The notes under the pieces were generated by a model. That model did not search any database and was not told the origin of the DNA. It worked only from the letters and a program-made list of their open reading frames with translations. From the NCBI GenBank assembly GCA_017979445.1, contig CM030718.1, positions 29,011,021 to 29,075,020 on the forward strand: a stretch of DNA of 64,000 nucleotides, in the 5' to 3' direction. Position numbers and translations under genes: made by a program. The DNA is from Akebia trifoliata. Lineage: Eukaryota; Streptophyta; Magnoliopsida; Ranunculales; Lardizabalaceae. This document shows, piece after piece, positions 34,701 to 46,321 of the stretch (position 1 is its first letter; each line of letters opens with the position of its first letter).

Positions 34701-37700
34701 ACCTAAGATAATCCAAGGATTTCTAGATATAAAGATGAAAATCTCATGCTTTCAGCTTCCCCAGTGGGAAGTATGATTTTCTCTCTTTTGAAGCAACATG
34801 TTCCACCCATTACCCTTTGTACTTTTGCCTAACATCAAAATTTTCCCCTTATCAACATCTATTTCATAATCCATAGAAGTTGATAATGCTTCACTAGAAT
34901 TATCCACCGGGAATAATACCAAACCTATTCAGATTTTCATCACTTGGGATCTATGTAATAAGAGATAATTGAGATTTCAAAGCTTGATTCTTAAAATGCC
35001 CATCAGCACTTTGAGTGTGTTGCTCATGAAAGCATCCAACATGTGCATGAAAGGAACCAACTGACATAGTTGATACCCTCTTATATTCATAGTTCTCCCC
35101 CTCTCCAACAGATCAGTCTTTTGGAGTAGTTGGTTGGTTAACATAGTTACTAACAAGTTACTGTATACAACCATGTGTGAGGCATGATATCAATAACCTA
35201 AAGATAAACCAATCTGCAGACATTAAAAAAAAATATTCATTAAAATCATAAGTCTAACCCACTCATCGTGTGCGTAGGTCAGACAAGAATGCAAGTGGAT
35301 ACTAATAAAGATTACAAAGCATTGGAAAAGTTATTAACAAGACAATATGAAACCGATGTTCAATAATGTTTTCTTCTCTTTGCAAACATGAACGAGAGAA
35401 TATAACCAGTGATAATTTTCTGAAAACATACAACCCAAAGTTTTATGACTGTTAAAATGTATCCATGTAATCTATAACATTATGATATTACAGTTTATGT
35501 GAATCGATCTTACAGAGGAAAGATCTGAATTCTTCACACAGCTTATGCACTCTACACCCCCATTATCAAGTAACTCAAGGAAAGACTTCGAAGCAATACA
35601 TCCACAATGGAGACGCTGCCATAATAAAAACTCAGTTAGACCTTTAGCACATAACAAAACTAAGTAGCAACGGTGGGAAAGAAGAACTCGTGCTATTAGA
35701 CAAGCAGCTTACCCTTCCACAAGAGATGCACTCCCTCCAACCAGATTCTTTTAAATGGAAAGTGTCACAAAAAACTAATTGCTCATAAGTAGACCTGGAA
35801 CCAGTATGAATGGGAACACATCAAGAAGCATACCAAAAAGGAAAAAAATAATAAAAATATAATATATTGGAGTCATGTAAAGATAACTTGTTTGAACCAT
35901 GAGGTACTGGTAAGAAAAAAGTATGAATGACAACGTGGCTACTGGAGGACTTTCAAAGGAGATTTATGTTTCATGCCTAAGAGTTTACACCAACAGTAGA
36001 GGACTCTTGATCAGTCTCTATAGACAGAAGCCAAAGTCATAACACAAGAAGAATGTTGTTGTCTACGAAGATAGAGAACTGTCAGGCACCAATGGACCAA
36101 CACACCACGCTCATTTCTTTTGTTGCAGAAAGTGAAGGCTCAAACATGTAAAGTAGCAGATGAGGTTTTTCCTGGTTCACTCAAAAAATGATGACAAGAT
36201 CAAATTTGTCACTAAAAGGCATCATGATTAACCATACAGAATGCCATGCCTCGAAAAAACATCACAAAATTACCATCAAGAAGAGTGGGGTTACAAGTGG
36301 GCAAGGAAATCTTAAGACCCTAAAGACAAAGGCACGGGTTCTCGAGAGAGGGTAAAATTGTGGAAAAATGCTCTTAACTACCCCCCCACCCCGGCTAATG
36401 TAGGACACTTGTCACCTTGAGATCAACAAATCTTTATACCTAACATAGAAGGTGATATAACTATTTCCTAAGTAGAAGTCATGGACGATATCATAGAATC
36501 TCTGATAAATGTATTTAGACCATAGCAACCAAGTTCGGATTCTATAATGATTCGGCCAGGGGGTCATTTTGATTTGATTCGGATAAATGTAAGAAAGTTG
36601 TAAAAAGGAAAAAAAATTGGGAAAATTTCAAAGATTATACAAACCCTATCTTGTACTTGCATTTTGAAGGCTGTAGAAGACGAAATCTTGAGGTTGAAGA
36701 GTGAAAATTTTACTCTAAAGGCTGAAGAAGATTGATTTTTTCAAGAAAAATCAAGGATAGTTTTTTGGAATGAAAAAAATAAAAGAATGATTAATAAGAT
36801 ATTAGAAGAAGAAAAGGAATGAAGGTCGAAGACAATAGGTTTTTGGGGAAAATCAAGGTCGCAAAATAGACCAACAAAATTGAAATGAAAATCCTTGATT
36901 AGTTACTGTTGGAGAATTGAGGTACAATAAAAAGCAAAAGGTCGTGAGAAGGAGATAGATAGAGTCTAGAGGGTTTTAGGAAAAAGATCTTTTTTAAATT
37001 TCTAAACAAGCAAAGGCATAGCCCACCATGGGTAAGCTATTTTTTTCGAATTTTTAAAAAATAATTGTTGAAATTGTGACCATGATATAGACGAGTGTTA
37101 TTGATGGGTACCCTGTCGACATGAATATCAAAGAAAAAGTAGAACGTGATTTCGATGGATTGTGACACATATCTCAACTCTCAAGCATGGTTTTAAAACT
37201 CGTTTTGACATCCCCTCCCGTCCATGAACGTGACCGAGTCATCTCGGACAAGTTTTCCGATACGTTTGAGTCATCCTGTTCAACAATGAGATAAATGAAC
37301 CATGGTTTTAAATATCATCCGATCTGTTTGATTTGTCTATCCGTCTCGTTGGTGGACAATACCAAGACTTATCGGACAAGTCGTCTCGGTCTCGGACAAG
37401 ATTTAAAACCATGCTCTCAAGGCTTGTATGGAAACCAAAATTTTCCCCATTATTATTATTGTTTTTGTTGTTGTTGTTGAAGGTACATTAAAATAAAATC
37501 AAATGAAAACCCACAAAATAAGTGCCACAAAAGAAGGGAAAAAAGGGGGGAAATTAGATTAAGAAGACAAATTCAAAACAGGTGTCCATATAATGCAATG
37601 TAAATTAAAAAATAATAATAATAAATAAAAATAATAATTGGTCAACTGTTCCAACAAACTAATAATAAAACACAAAAACCACATTGCGAAGAACTTAAAC

Positions 37701-37934
37701 CCTCAAAAAAAAGTCCGTACCACATCAAATTAAAGTACAAAAAATAAATAAATAAATAAAGAACATTTAAATATATCGAATTCCTGTAACACGAAAGCTA
37801 CAACTACGAAACAAAATTTACCAGCACTTATCGCAAAGATTTGCAAATCCACCAGATCGTAGACCCCACCCTTTCCTCCACTCGATCGACGAAGTCGCCC
37901 TGCATGAACTATTCATGCAAATATTCGACGCCAT
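28707..37934 (-). CDS. VAL/HSI2-type B3 transcriptional repressor (12 exons), short form
   Basis: Family members silence seed-maturation genes and FLC by binding RY elements and recruiting Polycomb and histone deacetylase. Exons: 37934-37822, 35794-35713, 35615-35514, 34471-34368, 34252-34156, 34064-33890, 33342-33266, 33151-32741, 31556-31507, 30888-30775, 30679-30612, 29437-28707; phases agree, 707 residues. Residues 1-99 form the PHD-like domain ([23 protein letters not shown]). The B3 domain spans about 137-250 ([33 protein letters not shown]). The CW zinc finger is about 404-460 ([14 protein letters not shown]). A Cys-rich CTCIVC/CTCNVC block follows, then the EAR-type motif DLNCHP and an acidic tail. 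Oddity: the linker of roughly 100-150 residues between PHD-like and B3 domains in VAL1 is absent from this model; exons 3 and 4 join directly in phase 0 (see findings). Domain order makes the family certain; VAL1 or VAL2 assignment is open. Confidence 0.92.
29634..29974. mobile_element. Tourist-like (PIF/Harbinger) MITE in VAL intron 11
   Basis: 341 bp with perfect 12-bp terminal inverted repeats GAGCAACTCCAA / TTGGAGTTGCTC, flanked by TTA on both sides (29631-29633 and 29975-29977), the target duplication of PIF/Harbinger elements. Inner palindromic blocks 'aaaatggctatcc' and 'ggatagccatttt' support a fold-back structure. Confidence 0.8.
32090..32460 (-). mobile_element. RTE-type LINE fragment in VAL intron 8
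   Basis: On the minus strand, bases about 32455-32385 encode [20 protein letters not shown], matching the YGxECW.xKK block of RTE-type reverse transcriptases. The remainder towards 32090 is degenerate 3' sequence ending in 'ccaaggtttgggtttggct'. Not functional. Confidence 0.65.
33371..33480 (-). mobile_element. LINE-type 3' tail in VAL intron 6
   Basis: A T-run, then 'gataagtataaccttttatt' and 'aatgaagaaaagagatgg', is the reverse complement of a poly(A)-terminated 3' end similar to the tails at 10797 and 15838. How far the insertion extends to the right (up to about 33800) cannot be told. Confidence 0.4.
35073..35143 (+). mobile_element. Truncated LTR of the TRIM family
   Basis: In VAL intron 3. 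'taccctcttatattcatagt' followed by 'cccctctccaacag' and 'ggagtagttggttggttaac' matches the 3' half of the LTRs of the complete TRIM at 53289-53602 at roughly 90 % by eye. The 5' half and the primer-binding site are missing. Confidence 0.6.
37186..37413. mobile_element. hAT-type MITE, family A, copy 3 (VAL intron 1)
   Basis: 228 bp, inverted relative to copy 1, starting CATGGTTTTAAAACTCGTTT and ending TTTAAAACCATG. Flanked by a perfect 8-bp duplication CTCTCAAG (37178-37185 and 37414-37421). Same length as copy 1. Confidence 0.85.
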
Positions 37935-40900
37935 ACACCGAATCGAAACTCTCTCTCTCTCAAATCAATCTAAAAAATTCCCCCAAACAAGAACATTAAA
38001 CCCAAAGTTTCCTCCTTTTGTATCCAACCCGATTAACAACTAAAAAAAAAAAAATTCAAACAAACAAATCAATCAAAAATAGAAAGATTAACCTTTAAAT
38101 CAATCTCTGAAACAAAATTGTAACCTTCGTTTCTTGTTTCCTTTCAAAACCCTACATCAAAACCCTATCCTTTCTTCCTCCTTTTCGCCTTACTCTTACT
38201 ATGCTTCTTCAAGCTTCATCTATCTTTAATCTTCCCCCGGAGCTTAATCGGAACTATACCAGAAGTAAACTTCAGATCCGGGAGTGTGTCAGATTTACGG
38301 TGTTGGGGAATTTTTGCGACTGTAGAGGGTTTAAGAGAATAAGAAACCGGAAACGTTTGCATGCAACAGCAACGCCAGAATTAGATGGCAACACAATATG
38401 CATGCACGACACCACACCAGCTCTGTTTTTTTTTTTAATCTCCAAATATATTAAATACGGCGTGCCGGCGTGGTGACAGCAGCGTTACCTACACCACAAG
38501 GCGCTTTATAGTGCCAGCTGTACACACAGTTGGAATCTTTGATGAAATTACCAAAATCTCCTTGTTACTTTAAGAACCTATTCGATTGAAAAGGATCGCT
38601 CACCTTCACAAAAAGGTCGCTTATGAGTCATGATGACTGTTGGTTTAACATCGATTGTGCTAAAAGGTTTGGAGATAATCTCGAGGAATTTTATTTGGAT
38701 TTGGAGCTTGTGTTGGTACAGTATCCATTGTGGGCCAATGCTAATATTTTCATGACTATTTTATCCTATATCTTTGTATAAATTACTAACAAGTCCTATT
38801 TCAATCATTTTTCCTAAAATGACATTGGGTATTGTGCTTATGATCTTATTTAACGAATCCAAAAGAAGGGATTTCTTTTTAAATGCCTCTTAACTTTTGG
38901 TGGTAGGTTGATGGTTAAATTAGTAAACTTTTTTTTCTTTCTTAATGCCGTCTCACCAACTTTCAACTGTTAATCAACAAATCAAATAATTAAGATCAAC
39001 ATTTGCTATATTCATCGAGATTGACAATTTGACATTTTGAAAATAGATTGTTTAGATCACTGGTTCAAATTGTTAATATCGTCAAAATGAAAATTAATTT
39101 CGATGATTTGAGTTCATTGTTTAATCAGAGTGAGTCGGGCCTTAAGAAATAAATATTTTGACTAGTTAAATTGTTAAGATACCGTCCAAAAACTCAAGGT
39201 ACATTTAGAAACACATCTCTAACATAAGGTCTATTAAGTAATTTTCCCTTATTTTAATTATACTTCGATAAAAGCACTTATGCAGTGTTTGGATTGAGAG
39301 AAATGGAGAGAAGAGAAGAGAGGAGAAAATAAATGAGTTTCTCTCCATTTCTCCTATTGGGATTGTTAAGTGGGAGACTGAAAAGAAAAGAGTTGGAGAG
39401 GAGTTGACAAAAAAAAAAGTGAGTTTTCTCTCTCTTTAAAAGTTGAGAGATGAGGAGAGAAATGAAAAGAAACTCTTTTAAAATATTTTATAATTCAAAC
39501 TCTGCCCTTAGATCTCTTTTAAGATATTTTAAAATTTTAAAGTTGTCCAAAGTTCTCTCTTGTCAATCATAGTAACAAAAATTAACGATTTTTTGAAAAA
39601 GTCACTTCTAAATGCGACTTTCATCCCTAACAATTAAAACTATAATAAATAAAATAACAAACAACAACAACAACAAAAATGGAACTTTTTCTTGTGTAAC
39701 AAAAATTACCTACTTTTCTTGTTTTTTTTCAACTTTTTCCCTTTTTTCACTTGGACAAAATTTTTAACATTTTATCTCTTTTTTAAATGTGGAATTTGAT
39801 GCATAATAGAATTTGATAATTCATAAATGTAGAAATATGGGACTTGATAATTAATAACTTGATTTTATGAATTTTCATTAGATATATATTTTTTCATAAT
39901 TTTTAATATATTTTTTATTTTTTATTTTCATCGATTTTTTCCCTTTTTTCTCTTTTTTTTCCCCGTTTCATCTTAAGTTTTCCCTTGCTGATTTAAATTT
40001 GTACTACTAATACTTTGACCTTAAGATTAAAGAAAATAATTTCCAATAAAAAAATCATTTTATGTATATCCGAGACATGCCTATGCTTATATCACATTCA
40101 AGACAAAGAAAATAAATAAAGTGGTGTCTATATTATGAAAACGAGCATAAATATCATTTATGATATTTGATTTTCCATATGGTCACAAATGGTTAGAAAA
40201 CCATGCCCGTGACCTCGGAGACCTACTTACTTTTAGGAGTCCTTCGTTGAAATCCAAAAAAATGTTACCATGACATATTTGTGGACCAACAATTGCATAT
40301 GGTGTAATGGAATCTATCATGGAGTAATACTAGAAACCCTAGTAAGAAGCCTATGATCCAAGTTTGTATTTAGATATCGAACATCATATTATATTATTAG
40401 ACATGCTTATTTTTTAGTGCTTGTTCGATGATCGATAGTGAAATATGGCCAATTGCCCATTTTCCTTCCAACTCTTTAGAATTGCCTTCATTTTATTGAC
40501 TTAACTAATTTTTCCTTGTTTTCCACTTTTTTTTTCCCCTTCAAATTGCTCTCATTTCAAAGGATTTCAATATTTTTTCCCTACTCGTATTTTTAAATTC
40601 TAACTAATTTGAGATTGCATCTTGGTTAGAGTCCAACCGATATAATTCTCTTTCTTTATATTATTCACACTCGTTGCCCCCCACATGTTCTCAAAATGCT
40701 CTCGTACACTGTTTGCTACGGTTTTGAAACCTACTTATTTATATCAAAGTGTTTGGCAAAAAATAGGATTTCACCCACTCAAACATAAGTAGAAAGTCTA
40801 AAGATAAGATTTCACTTTTGAAGCAATCATGCACTAACTTCAGCGTTATTCACTTAGGTTTCAACTTCATTCACTAACTACTTGTATCTTCTATCTGAAA

Positions 40901-42942
40901 TAGTTATTTTCGGGAGTTTATCCAGGTTTTTAAAAAGAATGAAGGACCAACACCCTGTTAAAAAAAATCAAGTGATTTATTCATAAACTCATTATGATAC
41001 GTATCTATATGTGGGAGTAATGTAGTTAAAGTGCATCTCATATATGAGATAATTTGTCAAATGCAATTATTTGATGGTGGGAAATATGAGTGTGGTGGGT
41101 GGGTTAAGATAATAGGTAGTTTTTCTATTATCTTAGGACTTTAGTATATATTTAATTCCGATGTACTATGGATGGAATTTACTAAGGGAAAATAATACTA
41201 AGAACCCTATTGGATTTTGAAGATTTACCATCTCAAATTGAAGGCTTAGGAGGTCCAATATTCTTTGAAGGAGATCGTTTTCGATTTTTTTTTTCTCCCT
41301 TTTCTTATTTTTTGTAATCTGATCTAATGGACACGTAATATCTCATATATTCTGTGGATGCCATTTTTTTAACACCAAAAGATGAGGACACATGTCCTTG
41401 AGTACTAGGTGGGCCCAAAAAACAAAGCACCGAGTAAAAAATAATAATAACATAAGATTGTTATAGGCTGATGTAGCATTTATTGAAGCATGACCAAACA
41501 CCTAACAAAGTTGAATAACCGTAGGTAGAGTAAAGTCTCACCTTAAGCCACTCAAGCAAACAGTAGATCGGCGTTAAAAAAGGAGGGCGTTGAATGAAAG
41601 GAATAATGAAGAAACCTAAAAATTAAGATGATTCAGACACAAGCATAAGTTGGGTTTCAAGACAACGAATTTCATCAATTTGAAAGGGTCTATTAGATCG
41701 GTAAGTAAGAAACTCGAACTCAATACCCATGTCCTAATAAAACAAAAAATTTAACAAGATTTGAACATTTTTCTACACCAAATCTTCTTCTTAGATGCAA
41801 TATCCTCCATTACTTATCAAAACAGAAGCGAGGGTGACATTCTTTAATTCACCCACCCCAAAATAATAAATCATACTAACTCAACATTGATTATGTTGAG
41901 AAATTATTAATCAAACTCAAGTATCAGTATTTATGAGGCATGTGCACAAAATCCTAAGTTAAACTCAACAGCCCCCATCTAACTCATACCCTACGTGGCA
42001 ATTCGTCTAGACCAATCGTGTGGTGACGCCTGTCCCAGGGTTTGAATTATAAAAAATCTCTCAATGACAAAAGAGGGGTTGAAAAAATTGATTCCTCTCG
42101 CTCTAAAAGAGTTTGTCTCTTCAACTACACTATTCATTATTTTCTTTACAAAAAAATCACTCATTTCTTCTTTTTCGATCATCTAAATTATTAACTTAAT
42201 CTTTAGAGAATTTTTGATAGGCATTACACCGGAGTCTCTTCTTTTTATCTCAAGGAGTGGAAGTATAATAAAACTTCAACATATCCTGTTCAGACTCAAT
42301 CGGTAATAGATTATTAAAGAGATTCATTTTTTTCTATGTAATCCGATTGGGATGCGCATTGAGAAAATTTGGAGGGAGAATGCGAGGAAGAGTGTGAACC
42401 CTGCATTCTTTGATCGGTTTGACCATCGGTTCGGTTTATAAAATGAATCAGGACCTAAAGGCGGACCCGAAAGTCTGGTGAACAAGTGGGACAATACCGG
42501 GTTGTTTTCTCAGGACCCCGGGAATTTGAAAAAAAAATAAAAAAATAAAAAAATATGAAACTCGCTTTTGCGAGATCTAACGCAAAGCACAAGGCGCCAC
42601 AGTGGACCACACATTTGAATTTGAACAAAAACTCATTTTTTTGCGTGTGAGAGTGTAACCAGAAAAAGCTCATGTGCGCGCTCCTTCGCATTCGAAAACA
42701 AATTTAGATCCTACGCCAGCAGCCATAAGAACCCTAATCTTAACTCTAGCAAGACTGATTCAAATTGTAGAACAAATTCAAGCGTTGTGCATGATCTCAA
42801 ATTCAAGCATTCTTGTCAAATTTAATTTGGGTTTTTTGTTTTTTGTTTTTTTTTTGCAACAAGAGACGGAGCTAATTCTCGTTTGTTAAACCCTAAATGT
42901 ATATCTACAATTGAACATCTACAATTCTTGATTGTATAAAGA
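37935..42942. other. 5-kb spacer between divergent VAL and unknown-protein genes
   Basis: The first 300 bases are the VAL leader and promoter, with pyrimidine-rich and 'tctctctct' tracts. A plus-strand open frame of 91 codons at 38201-38476 overlaps this promoter (see findings). A Tourist-like MITE copy lies at about 39281-39571. From 39600 to 42300 the DNA is AT-rich and I see nothing in it. Bases 42600-42942 are the leader region of the downstream gene. Confidence 0.55.
39281..39571. mobile_element. Tourist-like MITE, family T, copy 1 (damaged right end)
   Basis: Begins 'cagtgtttggattgagagaa' and shares purine-rich body blocks ('aagtgggagac', 'gatctcttttaagatatttt', 'tctcttgtcaatc') with copies at 55952 and 58413. 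The right terminal repeat is missing. Confidence 0.55.
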
Positions 42943-45900
42943 ATGGAAGATTGTTTTGGGTCTGGATGTGTTTCCGATCCATCGCTTGTGAACCTAAAGC
43001 TTGATTCCAAGGTTAGATGTATTTTATTTTATTTTTTTCCTTTTAAAAGATCTTTTGTGACTTATTATGTTAATGTGGTTGATTTTGCTTGTTTTGATTG
43101 TAGTTATTAGGAGAGAAGCGGAGTAGTGTTGAATTGGGAGGAGAATCTAAGTTCGCTTGTAAACGAATCAAAACACGAGATCTTGCTTCTGTGCCGCATT
43201 CTGAAGGTAATTTCAGTCTGAAATTACAGTTCTAGATCCTGATTTGTTTGATTATTAGAGGATTATAGTTTACATTTGATCAAAATATTGTCTTTAAGTG
43301 TTAATTACATCTATTTAATTACAAGTGAATCAGCTCTTCTTCATCGTCAACTATTTGGTTAAATCTTTTTGTCAATTTTTTGTAAACCGATCATAGATCT
43401 TTAGGTTAAGGCTTTTTTATTGTTGTTGTTAACTGCATCTATTTAGTTACACATGAATCTGCTCTTCTTCTTTGTCATCGATTTGGTTTCATCTTTTTTG
43501 TCAATTTTTTTTAACTGATGCAAATCTTTGGGTCAAGGCTTCATTATTGATTGTGATTCAAACTTTTGCTGCAGGAATTCAAACCCATAATTCAGAATCT
43601 ACTGTAAGCAAAGAAGCCAAGGACCAGTTTCATTTTGATAAAAGGGAAGAGATTTCCCAAATTACAGAAGAGCCCGCAACCACAATTTTGGATTCATTCG
43701 AAGCCGTAGCAACACGACCAAACGCACTAGCTATATTAGGGGATACCCCTTGTTTGAGTCTACCCCATATTAGTAAAACAGCTCGAGATGCCCCATCTTT
43801 GTGTGCTAATGATAATAACAAACAATCCTTGCCCGCAAATAAGGACAAAGATCACAACCTTAGCTCTCTAAACTCAAGAGATACTGGGTTGGATCTCAAT
43901 GTAGAAGATATCCCTAACTCAGCATATCTTGACCCATTTTACCCTTACAAAATTCATGGTCACTTGAAATCTAGAGCGGCTTCAGAATGTGGGAGCTCTA
44001 CTGGTCCCGTGGAGGAGAGCGAATCACTTAGACTATGGCAAGAGATGAAACGAAATGGTTTCCTCTCATCTTCACATGGAGGCATCCCGATACCAAAGCC
44101 GCATGCGAGGAAAAGTAAAAATGACATGCTTAATAAAAAAATGGAAATCGCGAAGAGGGAGCAAGTTAACAGGTTCACGAAGATCGCAGCTCCAAGTGGG
44201 TTGCTTAGTGGATTGAATCCCGGGATCATAAATCACGTAAGAAATAGAAAACAGGTCCATGCCATAATTGAGGCCCTGGTGAGGTCGGAAAAGCTTGAAA
44301 ATGGTATCCTGGGCAGATCAGTGAACCAATCAAAAGGAGGAATGGAGGACAAACCTCCGAATATCTGCACAAGAAGTACGCATATGTCCTCAAGTAGACC
44401 GACCATTTCTTTCGGTTCTGACCACAAGGGTGGGGGTGGTGACACTGATATTGCCGAGAGAAGGGTTTGTGGTGAAAGTTCTGATGTTTCACATTTCACC
44501 TCGAACCATGAGGATGATATGCTTACATTGAAATTATCATCATCGATAAGTATGGCCTCAGAGAGCACTAGTCCTGTGTACAATGAAGAGTCAGCAAACC
44601 AAACAAATGTTTCTTCTCTTTCTGTTAAAGGTCGGTTCCAATCTAAGTCATGCCCTTCTCACCATTTTGATTAGTATTTTACTGTCATTTCATATAAAAA
44701 ATATTCATGATATGTTCTCGTGGTGGATGATTAAAAAAATTTAGGTAGGATGCTTTAAGCTGATTTCGATGTTCCTTTTGTTTTTTAGCTGCAAATGTAG
44801 CATCCCAATGGCTGGAACTTCTTTATCAGGACATCAAAGGACGTCTTGCAGGTAATGATCTTATTGTCTCAAATCATTGCTGGAGTTTGGCAAGGAGTAG
44901 AAACAAATCCTTATATCCATCTTGTTATGTACTTTTCCCTTTAATGTGCAGCATTGAAGCGCAGTAAGAAGAGAGTTCAGGCTGTAATTCAAACGGAACT
45001 GCCTCTATTACTGTCAAGAGAGTTCTCATCTAATCGAGAGGACGGTCCTTGTTTTAAGCTATCCTCCGCTGCTGGATGTCCTGACACTGCAACCCCAGAT
45101 ATGCATCGAGAAAGGTGGACTGCCCTTTTTGGTCAGATGGATAAAACACTATCTGAAGAGGAAAAACATCTTGTGAGTGAATACTGTTTTGTTACCCAAT
45201 TTTCAGTAGAGGAGACCGGGCTATTCTTTAGAAGCCAGGTCTAGGACATAGTTTGTTTTCGTATAAAGTATAGTGTTTCTTGTTTCAAACTCATTAGCAC
45301 AGTCTTTGTGTAAAGTAGAGTGTTTCTTATTCCTGGACTTTCAGGAAAGTTGGTCGAACCAGGTAAAAGAAATGCAATCGCATTGCGAGTGGGGTCTGCA
45401 ATTTGTCAACTGGCATGGTTTACAACTAAGTGGATCAGAAAATGGCCCCAGGTATAATTGTTCTATTTAGCTAATAATCTATCCTTTTTTAGTGGTTGAT
45501 GTTGATCTAATGTTGCACTAGTATCTTGCTTTTGTTACTACCGTGAATCATCCAAATGAATGCAGTGTAATAGATCACATATTCAGATCATCTGATTGCA
45601 TTAGACTAAAAAAATTTCAAATGGGACCCATCAAATGGTGGTTCACAATCCTTCCTATCTTTTTCATTGCCGGTGTTGTGGGAAGCAGGTTAGACATCTT
45701 GGTCTAAGTATTTGGATCCCGTCAACACCATTAAGGCCATGTCGACACTAGCAATTTAAAATAAAAAATAAAAAATTCCATGTCGAAAGGGTCCTGTCGA
45801 CACCATTAAGGCTATGTTGACACTAGCCAAAATTTTGAAAAAGCATGTGGGTGCCCAAATCCGACTCCCACTTAAGCAAAAATTCGATTTTTCAAAAATA

Positions 45901-46321
45901 CGTGGGTGCCCAAGCTAAATTGCTGGGCACCTTTAACACTGGTCAAAACTATTATCTTCATTTAAACTAATAATGCATGCTTATACTGAATTACGGAAAC
46001 ATACAATGTAGATGGTCCTGTATTAAAATTGGATCTGATAGGTCATATTGTAGTATGTTGAGTTGGGATACATTTGGTGGCTCCTTATCATTACATCAAG
46101 TGGTAGATACTCATGAGTTACTGATAAATTTATCTTCTTTATGCTTGACTTTGTTGCTTTGGCTCTCACAGATTTCACAACTAAACTGCTTTTTAATTTC
46201 TTAATGCAGATTAAAGAAAGCAGAGAACCAAGAGAAGGATTTAGCTGTTAGGGTAGCTGCGGCTTCCATTTACTCAACGTGCAACTTCGTCATGGAGACT
46301 GAAAACCGACCTTGTTTCTGA
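42943..46321 (+). CDS. Plant-specific protein of unknown function
   Basis: I do not know a function. Exons: 42943-43011, 43104-43206, 43575-44630, 44789-44851, 44952-45172, 45345-45451, 46210-46321; phases agree, 576 residues. An in-frame TAA lies six bases before the ATG, fixing the start. The sequence resembles a family conserved across plants and, from memory, annotated in Arabidopsis only as an uncharacterised protein next to bZIP18. Visible features: basic KRIKTR near residue 45 (possible nuclear signal), an EAR-like LDLNV at 163-167, a conserved block with GGIPIPKPHARKSKND and APSGLLSGLNPGIINHVRN, and a helical C-terminal third rich in Leu/Lys/Glu (QWLELLYQDIKGRL, KRSKKRVQAV, MDKTLSEEEKHL) that could form a coiled coil. 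A nuclear adaptor or co-repressor role is a guess from the EAR-like motif only. Confidence 0.88.
45700..45935. repeat. Short direct and inverted repeats in intron 6 of the unknown-protein gene
   Basis: 'gtcgacaccattaaggc' occurs twice (about 45721 and 45798), and 'gtgggtgcccaa' occurs twice further on. They look like local duplications inside an unidentified insertion; no terminal structure was found. Confidence 0.4.
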
